From Pseudomonas alcaliphila JAB1 (GTDB lineage: Bacteria > Pseudomonadota > Gammaproteobacteria > Pseudomonadales > Pseudomonadaceae), in NCBI RefSeq assembly GCF_001941865.1, contig NZ_CP016162.1, forward strand, positions 1,736,001 to 1,800,000: DNA of 64,000 nucleotides. The letters run 5' to 3'. The notes under the pieces were generated by a model, which was not told the origin of the DNA, ran no database searches, and saw only the letters and a program-made list of their open reading frames with translations. The position numbers and the translations under genes are program-made. Shown piece by piece: positions 33,153 to 41,780 of the stretch (within the stretch, counting starts at the first letter, position 1; each line of letters opens with the position of its first letter).

Positions 33153-33995
33153 ATGCACCTCGCAAACCTCACCGGCGCCGGTCTCGGCCTGCGTCGCGGG
33201 CTGCTCGCCGAGCTGATCGGTGATAACGCCAGTGGCGCCGACTTTCTCGAAGTGGCGCCGGAGAACTGGATCGGTGTCGGTGGCCGGCTGGGCAAGCAGT
33301 TGCGCGCCCTGAGCGAACGCCGGCCGTTGCTGTGCCATGGTCTGTCCCTCAACCTCGGCGGTTTCGCGCCGCTGAACCTGGAGTTGCTGCACGCCATCAA
33401 GGGCTTTCTTGATGCGCATGGTGTGCTGGCCTACAGCGAACATCTGTCGGCCTGCGCCGACGATGGCCAGCTGTATGACCTGATGCCGCTGCCATTTTCC
33501 GAAGAGTCGGTGGCGCGCATCGCCGAGCGTGTGCGCATCGTTCAGGATGCGCTGGAACGGCCGCTGATCATCGAGAATGTCTCGGCCTATGCAAGCCTGC
33601 CTGGCGAGCTGGACGAGGCGGATTTCGTTCGCGCCGTGCTGGAGCGTGCCGACTGCCAGCTGCTGCTGGACGTCAACAACGTCTACGTCAACAGCCTGAA
33701 CTTCGGTTTCGATGCCGAAGCCTACATTGCCGCGATGCCCAGTGAGCGCATCGCCTATTTGCACGTCGCCGGTCATTACGACCAGGCGGCAGACCTGAAG
33801 ATCGACACCCACGGTGCGCCGGTGATCGACCCGGTGTGGGCGCTGCTGAGCAGCGCTTACGCGCAGCATGGCGTGCGCCCGACGCTGCTGGAGCGCGACT
33901 TCAACTTCCCGCCGCTGGCCGAGCTGTATGCCGAGCTGGCGCACATCCGCAGCCTGCAGCAGGCTGTGCAACCGCAGAGCAGGTACGGCACATGA
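33153..33995 (+). CDS. hvfB: MNIO-family (DUF692) peptide-modifying enzyme, HvfB-like
   Basis: A 280-residue TIM-barrel protein of the multinuclear non-heme iron oxidase family. Iron-ligand motifs visible include the N-terminal FLEVAPENW, LLCHGLSLNL, YSEHLSACA, IIENVSAY, LLLDVNNVYVN, YLHVAGH and LERDFNFP. It would oxidise cysteines of the EGKCG precursor encoded just upstream. The start at 33153 follows GGGGGAGG. Its stop overlaps the next gene as ATGA, so the two are translationally coupled. Confidence 0.9.
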   Translation: MHLANLTGAGLGLRRGLLAELIGDNASGADFLEVAPENWIGVGGRLGKQLRALSERRPLLCHGLSLNLGGFAPLNLELLHAIKGFLDAHGVLAYSEHLSACADDGQLYDLMPLPFSEESVARIAERVRIVQDALERPLIIENVSAYASLPGELDEADFVRAVLERADCQLLLDVNNVYVNSLNFGFDAEAYIAAMPSERIAYLHVAGHYDQAADLKIDTHGAPVIDPVWALLSSAYAQHGVRPTLLERDFNFPPLAELYAELAHIRSLQQAVQPQSRYGT

Positions 33996-34702
33996 GCGGC
34001 GTGCAATTGCAGCGCGATTTCGCTGCACGTATTCGCCAGCCTGAGGCGCAGTCTTTGCTGCCGGGCATCACAGCGGAGCGCATGGCGGTCTACGAGGAGC
34101 TGTTTTTCAATAACGTCGCCAGCCTGGTCGGCGGCGCCTTCCCCGTGCTGCGCGAGATTCTCGGAGCTGAGCGCTGGCAGCGGCTGCTGCGCGCGTTCTT
34201 TGCCGAGCATCGGGCGAGCACGCCGTACTTTCTCGAGATCAGCCAGGAGTTCATTGCCTGGCTGCAGCAGGGTTATCACGCCGAGCCTGACGACCCTGCG
34301 TTCATGCTGGAGCTGGCGCATTACGAGTGGGTCGAGCTGGCGCTGGATGTCAGCGATGCGCAGTTGCCCGAGCGCGGCTGGTCGCCACTGGCCTGGCCGC
34401 TGGCCTATCGCTGGCCGGTGCAGAGCATCGGTGCCGATCACTGCCCCACGGAGCCGCCTGCCGAGCCGACCTGCCTGCTGGTCTGGCGTGATCGCCAGGA
34501 TCAGGTGCGCTTCACGCAGCTGGCGCCGTTTGCCTATCAGCTGGCGCTGCGGCTGCAGGCCGGCGAGCCAGCTGTGCGGGCGCAGCTGGAGTTGGCCACG
34601 GCCCATGGCCTGGCCGCGGATCGCAACTATTTCGCTAACGCTCGCGCGCTGCTGGATGACTGGCAGGCGCGCGATATCTGGTTTCCGTATCCCGAGGACT
34701 GA
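33992..34702 (+). CDS. hvfC: DUF2063 partner protein, HvfC-like
   Basis: A 236-residue protein. The N-terminal part (LQRDFAARIRQPEAQ, AVYEELFFNNVASLVGGAFPVLREILG) is the DUF2063 'putative DNA-binding' domain, which in MNIO clusters serves as precursor-recognition partner rather than a regulator. It overlaps hvfB by 4 bp. It probably binds the leader of HvfA and presents it to HvfB. Confidence 0.87.
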   Translation: MSGVQLQRDFAARIRQPEAQSLLPGITAERMAVYEELFFNNVASLVGGAFPVLREILGAERWQRLLRAFFAEHRASTPYFLEISQEFIAWLQQGYHAEPDDPAFMLELAHYEWVELALDVSDAQLPERGWSPLAWPLAYRWPVQSIGADHCPTEPPAEPTCLLVWRDRQDQVRFTQLAPFAYQLALRLQAGEPAVRAQLELATAHGLAADRNYFANARALLDDWQARDIWFPYPED

Positions 34703-34707
34703 CCGCC

Positions 34708-35307
34708 ATGATCGCTTTGCTCAATCGCTTCCAGGACGCGCTGGAGGCCACCCGGCGCCTGGATTTTCTCGGCCCGCTGTTGCTGCGCCTGTACTTGGTG
34801 CCGGTGTTCTGGATGGCCGGCACGCGCAAACTCGCCGATATCGACGCCACCGCCGCCTGGTTCGGTAACCCCGACTGGGGCCTGGGCCTGCCGTTCCCCG
34901 AACTGCTGGCCTGGGCGGCGGCACTGACCGAGGCTGGTGGCGCCATCCTGCTGCTGTTCGGCTTTGCCGTGCGCTGGATCAGCATTCCGCTGATCATCAC
35001 CATGCTGGTGGCGATCTTCGCTGTGCATTGGCCCTATGGCTGGCAGGCGATTGCCGACCCGTCCGCACCCCTCGCCAACGAGCGCGTGCTGGCGGCGGCG
35101 GAGAAACTCGAGCGGGCGCGAGCGATTCTGCGTGAGCACGGCAATTACGACTGGCTGACCGGTAGCGGCAAGTTCGTGGTGCTGAACAACGGCATCGAGT
35201 TCGCCGCCACCTACCTGGTAATGCTGGTGGCGCTGTTCTTCAGTGGGGCAGGGCGCTGGTTGAGCCTGGATTACTGGCTCGCGCGACGTTTCCGAACTCC
35301 GCGCTAA
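34708..35307 (+). CDS. hvfD: DoxX-family membrane protein, HvfD-like
   Basis: A 199-residue inner-membrane protein with four hydrophobic helices. GPLLLRLYLVPVFWMAGTRKLADID and the second helix WAAALTEAGGAILLLFGFAVRW are typical of DoxX. It is the last gene of the hvfABCD unit, 5 bp after hvfC. A role in electron transfer, export or membrane association of the system is likely but unproven. Its TAA stop is shared with the left end of a MITE-like repeat. Confidence 0.85.
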   Translation: MIALLNRFQDALEATRRLDFLGPLLLRLYLVPVFWMAGTRKLADIDATAAWFGNPDWGLGLPFPELLAWAAALTEAGGAILLLFGFAVRWISIPLIITMLVAIFAVHWPYGWQAIADPSAPLANERVLAAAEKLERARAILREHGNYDWLTGSGKFVVLNNGIEFAATYLVMLVALFFSGAGRWLSLDYWLARRFRTPR

Positions 35308-35496
35308 GCAGGCCGCTGAAAAACTACCTGCGTTGGCAATACTGCGTTAAAAACGACCTCGCGTGCGAGCCCAGTCAAAATGCTCATTTACAGCACGTAA
35401 ACCCGAGTGCGGGCCCAGTGCTTTTTTCGGTCGTTTTTGCGGGGCCGCCATCGGTATTGTCTTGCCTGCCTCGCCTACGTTTTTCAGCGGCCTGCT
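35307..35496. repeat. MITE-like intergenic repeat with 18-bp perfect terminal inverted repeats
   Basis: AGCAGGCCGCTGAAAAAC at the left (35307-35324) is repeated inverted at 35479-35496. The interior has CTGCGTTAAAAACGACC, ATGCTCATTTAC, CGTAAAC and GGTCGTTTTTGCGG, words shared with the elements at 10583-10752 and 56097-56235. Both ends overlap the stop codons of the converging doxX and AraC genes. Confidence 0.75.
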
Positions 35497-36529
35497 AACC
35501 CAGCGGATTGTCCCTGCGCCGGCTTTCGCGAAACTCGCCCGGCGTCTGCCCGGTCCAGCTCTTGAAACTGCGGTGGAACGAGCGTGATTCGGTGAAACCG
35601 AGATAACAGGCGATGTCCTGGATCGCCAGGTCGCTGCGCAGCAGGTAGTGCTCGGCCAGCTCCTGGCGCAGCTCGTCGAGGATCTGCTGGTAGCTGGTGC
35701 CGGCCTGCTGCAGGTGGCGCTGCAGGGTGCGCACGGTCATGTCGAATTTCTCCGCCACCCGTTCCTTGCGCGGCAGGCCGTCCTTGAGCAGCAGGCGCAG
35801 GGCGTTCTTCACCCGGCGCGGCAGCGGCTCGTTGTCGTCCAGCCCGGCCATCAGGGTAAGGGCATGTTCTTCCAGGGTGCGCAGCAGGTTGGCGTCGGCC
35901 TGGCGCAGCGGCACGCCGAGGTAGTCCAGCGGCACCAGCAGGGCGTTGCAGGGCTGTTCGAACCGCACCGGGCAGCCGAACAGCTGCTGGTATTCGGCCA
36001 GGTCGGTGGCGGCTGGCTGTGCATGCTCGAACCACGCCTCACGCGGTGAATGCTCGGAGTCAGCGATCCAGCGGGCGTACAGCAGCCAGGAGGCGAGCAC
36101 GTTCTCGACCATATGGCGGCGCACCTCTGGCGCCTGATGGCGGCAGCTCCAGATCAGCCGCACGTGATCATCGGCGGCTTCGAAACGGCTGGTGCCCATG
36201 TCGCCCACCAGCTTCTCGTAGGGCACGATGCGGCCCATGGCCTCACCGAGGGTGGCACAGTTCATGGCGATATAGCCGAGCACGCTCCACGAGCCGGGCT
36301 GGACGAAACGCGCCGAGTGCAGGCCGAACAGCGGGTCGCCGGACACCTCCAGCAGATGCGCCAGCAGGCGTTCGTGTACCTCGCTGGGAATCCGCTTGCC
36401 ATTGTCGGCCAGATCCTGCGCCTGGACACCGGCTGCCGCGAGCGCACGGTCGATATCCAGACCGAGCTGTTCGGCCTGGCGCAGGTACTTGAGCAGGGCG
36501 GGAACCGAGGTATAGCCGAGGTTTTCCAT
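35495..36529 (-). CDS. AraC-family transcriptional regulator (OruR-like)
   Basis: A 344-residue regulator. The N-terminal two thirds form the AraC-type 'arabinose_bd' ligand domain (VPALLKYLRQAEQLGLDIDRAL). The C-terminal HTH is clear: FDMTVRTLQRHLQQAGTSYQQIL and LAIQDIACYLGFTESRSFHRSFKSWTGQTPGEFR. It diverges from the FAD oxidase operon at 36655 and presumably controls it. The last codons and stop lie within the end of a MITE-like element. The effector is unknown. Confidence 0.9.
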   Translation of the reverse strand: MENLGYTSVPALLKYLRQAEQLGLDIDRALAAAGVQAQDLADNGKRIPSEVHERLLAHLLEVSGDPLFGLHSARFVQPGSWSVLGYIAMNCATLGEAMGRIVPYEKLVGDMGTSRFEAADDHVRLIWSCRHQAPEVRRHMVENVLASWLLYARWIADSEHSPREAWFEHAQPAATDLAEYQQLFGCPVRFEQPCNALLVPLDYLGVPLRQADANLLRTLEEHALTLMAGLDDNEPLPRRVKNALRLLLKDGLPRKERVAEKFDMTVRTLQRHLQQAGTSYQQILDELRQELAEHYLLRSDLAIQDIACYLGFTESRSFHRSFKSWTGQTPGEFRESRRRDNPLG

Positions 36530-36654
36530 GGATTATTCTTGTTCTGCGATGCCTGTCTTGATTGGCGATAGCGCTTGTCCCGATTCGACAGTGACGGAAA
36601 TCGGCGGCTGGCTAGTATAGGCAGCCATAAGTGCTGATCGGAATGGGGGATGCG

Positions 36655-38250
36655 ATGCGACGCTGGAACGGATGGGGTGACGAAGCGACCGAGGTTGAAC
36701 TGCCGGCCCATGGCGAGGCCTTTCTCGCTGAACTGGTCGGGCCGGGCCAGCGTCTGGTCGACGCCAGCCTGCAAGACGTGCTGGCGCGTGTGCCGGCCTC
36801 ACGTCTGGCTCCCAACCCGCTGATCAGCCAGGACGCCGAGGTACGAGTGCGTCACGCCCGTGGCCAGAGCCTGCCGGACTGGCTGGCCATGCGCTCCGGC
36901 GAGTTCGGCCTGTTTCCCGATGGCGTCGCCTGCCCGGAAAGCGCCGAGCAGATCCGCGAGCTGCTGGCCTGGGCGCAACAGCATGACGTCACCCTGATCC
37001 CATACGGCGGCGGCACCTCGGTGGCCGGCCACATCAACCCGCAGGCCGGCCAGCGCCCGGTGCTGACCCTGTCGCTGGAGCGCATGACGCGCCTGCTGGA
37101 TATCGATGAGGACAGCCTGATCGCCACCTTCGGCCCTGGCGCCAATGGCCCGCAGGTGGAAAGCCAACTGCGCGCACGCGGCTACACGCTGGGCCACTTC
37201 CCGCAGTCCTGGGAACTGTCGACCCTCGGTGGTTGGGTCGCCAGCCGCTCCAGCGGCCAGCAGTCGCTGCGCTACGGGCGGATCGAGCAACTTTTCGCCG
37301 GCGGCAAGCTGGAAGCCTTCGCCGGCACCCTGGAGATTCCCACCTTTCCGGCATCGGCCGCTGGCCCCGATCTGCGCGAGCTGGTGATGGGCTCGGAAGG
37401 GCGCTTTGGGGTGATCTCCGAAGTGCGCGTGCGCATCAGTCGCCTGGCCGAGCAGGAGCGCTTCTACGCAGTATTCCTGCCCAATTGGCAGCAGGCGCTG
37501 AGCGCCATTCGCAGCCTGGCCCAGGCGCGCGTGCCGCTGTCCATGCTGCGCCTGTCCAACGCCATCGAAACCCGTACCCAGCTGGCCCTGGCCGGTCACC
37601 CGCAGCAGATCGCCTTGCTGGAAAAATACCTGGCCCTGCGCGGCGCCCGTGACGAGAAATGCATGCTGACCTTCGGCGTCACCGGCAGCCGGGTGCAGAA
37701 CGCCGCCTCGCTGAAACAGGCACGGCGCCTGCTGAAAGGCTTTGGCGGCGTGTTCACCGGCACCCTGCTGGGCAAGAAGTGGGAGCAGAACCGTTTCCGC
37801 TTCCCCTACCTGCGCCATGGCCTCTGGGAGCGCGGCTACCTGGTGGACACCCTGGAAACTGCCACCGACTGGTCCAACGTCGACAACCTGTTGAACAAGG
37901 TCGAGACCAGCCTGCGTGACGAACTGGCTGAAGACGGCGAGCGGGTGCACGTCTTCACCCACCTGTCGCATGTCTACGGCGAAGGTTCGAGCATCTACAC
38001 CACCTACGTGTTCCGCCCCGGCAGCGACTACGCCGAGGCCATGGCGCGCTGGCAGCGTTTGAAAGCAGCGGCCAGTCACACCATTGCTGAGAATCGCGGC
38101 ACCATCAGCCACCAGCACGGCGTCGGTCGCGACCACGCGCCTTACCTGGCGGCGGAGAAGGGCGAGCTGGGCATGGCCACGCTGCGCAGCCTGGCCACGC
38201 ATTTCGACCCGGAGCAGCGCCTGGCTCCTGGCGTGCTGTTGCAGGATTGA
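36655..38250 (+). CDS. FAD-binding oxidase, alkyldihydroxyacetonephosphate-synthase-like
   Basis: A 531-residue flavoprotein. The N-terminal PCMH-type FAD domain has ALIPYGGGTSVAGH-like LIPYGGGTSVAGHINPQ and SWELSTLGGWVASRSSG. The C-terminal domain has GRTISHQHGVG-type GTISHQHGVGRDHAPYL, corresponding to the His motif of alkylglycerone-phosphate synthase (AGPS). The start MRRWNGWGDE follows GGGGGA. It forms an operon with a GlpD-like protein (2 bp apart) and probably an FGGY kinase. It may act on a glycerol or glyceryl-ether phosphate; a D-lactate/glycolate-oxidase-like activity is an alternative. Confidence 0.83.
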   Translation: MRRWNGWGDEATEVELPAHGEAFLAELVGPGQRLVDASLQDVLARVPASRLAPNPLISQDAEVRVRHARGQSLPDWLAMRSGEFGLFPDGVACPESAEQIRELLAWAQQHDVTLIPYGGGTSVAGHINPQAGQRPVLTLSLERMTRLLDIDEDSLIATFGPGANGPQVESQLRARGYTLGHFPQSWELSTLGGWVASRSSGQQSLRYGRIEQLFAGGKLEAFAGTLEIPTFPASAAGPDLRELVMGSEGRFGVISEVRVRISRLAEQERFYAVFLPNWQQALSAIRSLAQARVPLSMLRLSNAIETRTQLALAGHPQQIALLEKYLALRGARDEKCMLTFGVTGSRVQNAASLKQARRLLKGFGGVFTGTLLGKKWEQNRFRFPYLRHGLWERGYLVDTLETATDWSNVDNLLNKVETSLRDELAEDGERVHVFTHLSHVYGEGSSIYTTYVFRPGSDYAEAMARWQRLKAAASHTIAENRGTISHQHGVGRDHAPYLAAEKGELGMATLRSLATHFDPEQRLAPGVLLQD

Positions 38251-38252
38251 GC

Positions 38253-39833
38253 ATGGAACAGTGGAACGCCACCTGGCGCGCACGCGCGCTGCCTGAACTG
38301 GCCGCGTGCGACTGGGATCTGCTGGTGATCGGCGGCGGCATTTGCGGCGCCGGTATCCTGCGTGAGGCGGCGCGGCGCGGCTGGCGCTGCCTGTTGCTGG
38401 AGCAGCGCGATTTCGCCTGGGGCACCTCCAGCCGCTCGTCGAAAATGGTCCATGGTGGCCTGCGTTACGTCGCCAAGGGCCATCTGGGGCTGACCCGCGA
38501 CTCGGTGCGCGAGCGCCAGCGTCTGCTCGGTGAGGCGCCGGGGCTGGTGGAGCCGCTGAGTTTCGTCATGCCGCACTACCGCGGCGGCTTTCCCGGGCCG
38601 AAGGTATTCGGCGGCCTGCTTAGCCTCTACGACGCGCTGGCCGGTAAGCGCAATCACCTGTTCTATCCGCTGCAGCAACTGCGTTACCTGGCGCCGGGCA
38701 TTCGTGAAGATGGTCTGCTCGGTGGCACGCGCTTCTTCGATGCGGTGACCGACGACGCGCGCCTGGTGCAGCGCGTGCTGGGCGAGGCGCGTGCCGAAGG
38801 TGCAGAGGCACTCAATGGCATGCGCGTGGTCGAGCTGCTGCGCGAGGCAGGGCAGGTGGTCGGCGTACTGGCCGAGGATATCGAGACTGGCAACCGCTAC
38901 CGCCTGCGCAGCCGCGCCGTGGCCCAGGCCACCGGCGCCTGGGCCGATCGCCTGCGCCAGCCCGGCAATGGCCGCATCCGCCCGCTGCGCGGCAGCCACC
39001 TGTTGCTGCCGGGCTGGCGCCTGCCAGTGGCACATGCTTTCAGCTTTATGCATGCGGCCGATGGCCGGCCGGTATTCGTCTTCCCCTGGGAGGGGGCCAC
39101 GGTGATCGGCACCACCGATCTGGATCATGCGGGCGATCTGGACGCCGAGGCGGCGATCAGCGTCGAAGAGGTCGACTATTTACTGGCCGCCTGCGCCCAG
39201 CAGTTCCCGACCGCCCAGATGAGCCGCGCCGATGTGCTGTCGACCTGGGCGGGCGTGCGCCCGGTGGTGGGCAATGGCAGCACCGGGTTGAAACCCTCGG
39301 ACGAAAAGCGTGAGCACGCCCTGTGGGTCGAGCCGGGCAGCGTGACCCTGGCCGGCGGCAAGCTGACCACCTTCCGCCTGCTGGCGCTGGAGGTGCTGCG
39401 TGCCTGTGCCGGATTCGTCGGTAAGCCAGTGGACGATCAGGGCGACGCGGTCTTCGCTTCGAGTACGCCGACGCCGATGCCGGCATTAAGCCCGGCTCAG
39501 CAACGTCGTCTGGCTGGGCGCCATGGTCGCCAGTTGGGCGAGGTGCTGCGCCTGATCGACGAGGTGGGCAGCGATTGCGTCGCGGGCACTGACACCCTCT
39601 GGGCCGAACTGGCCTGGGCCGCCGAGGGTGAGCTGGTGCTGCATCTGGACGGTCTGCTGTTAAGGCGCACGCGCCTGGGCCTGCTGCTGGCAGGCGGCGG
39701 CCGCACTGAACTGCCGCGTATCCGCGCGCTATGCCAGGCCCGTCTGGGCTGGAACGATTCGCGCTGGCAGCAGGAAGAGACGGATTACCTGGCGCTGTGG
39801 CAACGCTGTTACAGCCTGCCGGATATTGAATGA
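38253..39833 (+). CDS. Glycerol-3-phosphate dehydrogenase/oxidase family protein (GlpD-like)
   Basis: A 526-residue flavoprotein. The FAD fold LLVIGGGICGAGILREAARRG (residues ~24-44) is followed by SSRSSKMVHGGLRYV, the GlpD signature, and WEGATVIGTTDLDHAGD. The C-terminal domain resembles the GlpD helical cap. Its start lies 2 bp after the FAD oxidase stop, indicating one transcript. It is a paralogue rather than the main aerobic GlpD, since no glpFKR genes are adjacent. The expected reaction is oxidation of glycerol-3-phosphate or a related polyol phosphate at the membrane. Confidence 0.85.
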   Translation: MEQWNATWRARALPELAACDWDLLVIGGGICGAGILREAARRGWRCLLLEQRDFAWGTSSRSSKMVHGGLRYVAKGHLGLTRDSVRERQRLLGEAPGLVEPLSFVMPHYRGGFPGPKVFGGLLSLYDALAGKRNHLFYPLQQLRYLAPGIREDGLLGGTRFFDAVTDDARLVQRVLGEARAEGAEALNGMRVVELLREAGQVVGVLAEDIETGNRYRLRSRAVAQATGAWADRLRQPGNGRIRPLRGSHLLLPGWRLPVAHAFSFMHAADGRPVFVFPWEGATVIGTTDLDHAGDLDAEAAISVEEVDYLLAACAQQFPTAQMSRADVLSTWAGVRPVVGNGSTGLKPSDEKREHALWVEPGSVTLAGGKLTTFRLLALEVLRACAGFVGKPVDDQGDAVFASSTPTPMPALSPAQQRRLAGRHGRQLGEVLRLIDEVGSDCVAGTDTLWAELAWAAEGELVLHLDGLLLRRTRLGLLLAGGGRTELPRIRALCQARLGWNDSRWQQEETDYLALWQRCYSLPDIE

Positions 39834-39851
39834 TGACGCTGCCTGCTGTCC

Positions 39852-39917
39852 GTAGGAGCGAGCTCTGCTCGCGAAGCTTTTGCGTCAACCGGGTTCGCGA
39901 GCAGAGCTCGCTCCTAC
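39852..39917. repeat. GTAGGAG-family hairpin repeat
   Basis: Two perfect 24-bp inverted arms starting GTAGGAGCGAGCTCTGCTCG and ending at the complementary CTCCTAC surround an 18-bp spacer. Related hairpins occur at 3857-3929 and, in a different variant, at 50406-50470. Confidence 0.8.
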
Positions 39918-39972
39918 AGGCCCGTAGAGTGTCGCGGGGTGCGCACCTGCAATCCGCCGATCCAGACTTGCT

Positions 39973-40033
39973 GTAGCCCGGATGAAATCCGGGACTGAAC
40001 CAACAGGCAGCTCCCGGATTTCATCCGGGCTAC
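39973..40033. repeat. REP-like inverted repeat (GTAGCCCGGAT family)
   Basis: GTAGCCCGGATGAAATCCGG and its inverted copy CCGGATTTCATCCGGGCTAC face each other across a 21-bp spacer. Same family as 7174-7231. Together with the hairpin at 39852 it fills the 219-bp gap before the FGGY kinase gene. Confidence 0.8.
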
Positions 40034-40052
40034 GCATGGCCAAACGCATGAC

Positions 40053-41627
40053 ATGAAGGACCACACCTTGAGCGAACCAAGCTACCTGCTGAGCATCGAC
40101 AACGGCACCCAGAGCGTGCGGGCGCTGCTGTTCGATACCCAGGGCAACCTGCTGGCCAAGGGCAAGGTCGAGCTCGACCCTTACTTCTCCAGCCAGCCGG
40201 GCTGGGCCGAGCAGGATCCGGAATACTACTGGGCCAGCCTCGGCGAGGCCTGCCGCCTGTTGTGGCAGCAGGTGGATATCGACCGCAGTCTGATCCGCGG
40301 CGTCGCCGTAACCACCCAGCGCGGCAGCATCATTCACGTCGATGAGCTGGGTGCGCCGCTGCGCCCGGCAATTCTCTGGCTCGACCAGCGTCGTGCTGAT
40401 GTGGCTGGGCGTATCCAGGGCCTGTGGGGCTGGCTATTCAAGCTGGTGCGCGCCGAAGAGGCAGTCGATCATTTCTGTGGCCAGGCCGAGGTCAACTGGG
40501 TCGCCCAGTATCAGCCGGACATTGCGGCACGCACGCACAAGGTGCTGTTGCTTTCGGGTTTTCTCACCCATCGCCTGTGTGGCCGCTTCGTCGATTCCAC
40601 CAGCAGTTGCGTGGCTTACCTGCCGTTCGACTACAAGCGCCTGCGCTGGGCCGCGCCCGGCGACTGGAAGTGGCAGGCGCTGAAGGTATGCCGTGAGCAA
40701 CTGCCCGAGCTGTTCAAACCGGGTGAGCAACTGGGCCAGATCAGCGCCGAGGCCAGCCGCCATACCGGTATTCCGGAAGGCCTGCCGCTGATCGCCGCCG
40801 GGGCCGACAAGGCCTGCGAGGTATTGGGCTCCGGCGCATTGGAGCCCGGCACGGCTTGCCTGTCCTATGGCACCACCGCGACCATCAACACCACGCGCAG
40901 CCGTTATCTGGAAACCATCCCGCTGATCCCGCCGTATCCGGCGGCACTGCCGGATCACTTCAACACCGAGGTGATGATCTACCGCGGTTTCTGGATGGTC
41001 AGCTGGTTCAAGCGCGAGTTCGGCCTGCGCGAAATGCAACGCGCCGAGGCGCTGGGTGTGCCGCCCGAGGTGCTGTTCGACGAACTGGTTAACGCCGTGC
41101 CGCCTGGCTCCATGGGCCTGATGCTACAGCCGTACTGGACGCCTGGCATCCGCGAGCCGGGCCTGGAGGCCAAGGGGTCGATCATCGGCTTTGGCGACGT
41201 ACACACCCGCGCGCATCTGTATCGGGCGATTCTGGAGGGGTTGGCCTACGCCCTGCGCCAGGGCAAGGAGCGTATCGAAAAACGTTCTGGTACCCGCATC
41301 GAACGCCTGCGCGTGTCCGGTGGCGGTTCGCAGAGCGATGCGGCGATGCAGCTGACCGCCGACATCTTCGGCCTGCCGGCCGAGCGTCCGCATCTGTACG
41401 AGACCAGCGGCCTGGGCGCGGCGATCAACTGCGCGGTGGGCCTGGGTTTGCACCCTGATTACCCGAGCGCCATCGCCGCGATGACTCGGGTTGGCCAGGT
41501 GTTTCAGCCTAACCCGGCTGCGCAGCACACTTACGAGCAGCTCTACGGGCAGGTCTATCAGCGCATGTATCGTCAGCTCAAGCCGTTGTACCAGCGTATT
41601 CGCAAGATCACCGGCTACCCGGCGTAG
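40053..41627 (+). CDS. FGGY-family carbohydrate/polyol kinase
   Basis: A 524-residue cytosolic kinase of the glycerol/xylulose kinase family. The N-terminal phosphate-1 loop is LLSIDNGTQSVRALLFD, the mid-region has ILWLDQRRAD, the second nucleotide-binding segment is SYGTTATINTT, and the C-terminal adenosine motif is VSGGGSQSDAAMQLTADIFG. It follows the GlpD-like gene by 219 bp of repeats, probably in the same functional unit. The substrate is likely a glycerol derivative or polyol. The ATG at 40053 is used, though a TTG five codons later has a comparable context. Confidence 0.87.
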   Translation: MKDHTLSEPSYLLSIDNGTQSVRALLFDTQGNLLAKGKVELDPYFSSQPGWAEQDPEYYWASLGEACRLLWQQVDIDRSLIRGVAVTTQRGSIIHVDELGAPLRPAILWLDQRRADVAGRIQGLWGWLFKLVRAEEAVDHFCGQAEVNWVAQYQPDIAARTHKVLLLSGFLTHRLCGRFVDSTSSCVAYLPFDYKRLRWAAPGDWKWQALKVCREQLPELFKPGEQLGQISAEASRHTGIPEGLPLIAAGADKACEVLGSGALEPGTACLSYGTTATINTTRSRYLETIPLIPPYPAALPDHFNTEVMIYRGFWMVSWFKREFGLREMQRAEALGVPPEVLFDELVNAVPPGSMGLMLQPYWTPGIREPGLEAKGSIIGFGDVHTRAHLYRAILEGLAYALRQGKERIEKRSGTRIERLRVSGGGSQSDAAMQLTADIFGLPAERPHLYETSGLGAAINCAVGLGLHPDYPSAIAAMTRVGQVFQPNPAAQHTYEQLYGQVYQRMYRQLKPLYQRIRKITGYPA

Positions 41628-41731
41628 GGCGTGGTGGCGTAGGGCGGACTCAGGAGCGCCAGCGAACAGTCCGCCGTTCCTCGGTGCTACACAAGTCCAG
41701 CGGCGTACTGCTTCGCGAGTACGCCCTACGT
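41624..41731. repeat. GTAGGGCG-family intergenic repeat
   Basis: GCGTAGGGCG words at 41624 and 41637, and the inverted CGAGTACGCCCTACG near 41717-41731, bracket GCGGACT...AGTCCGCCG. It fills the gap between the kinase and pirin genes. Confidence 0.5.
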
Positions 41732-41780
41732 CACCACAGAAACCAGTCGCCCTCCGTAATGGAGGGCGATGGTTTGTGCA

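Noticed and set aside
36799..38283. 494-codon frame opposite the FAD oxidase
   Set aside because: Shadow of the real gene; no ribosome site and no domain.
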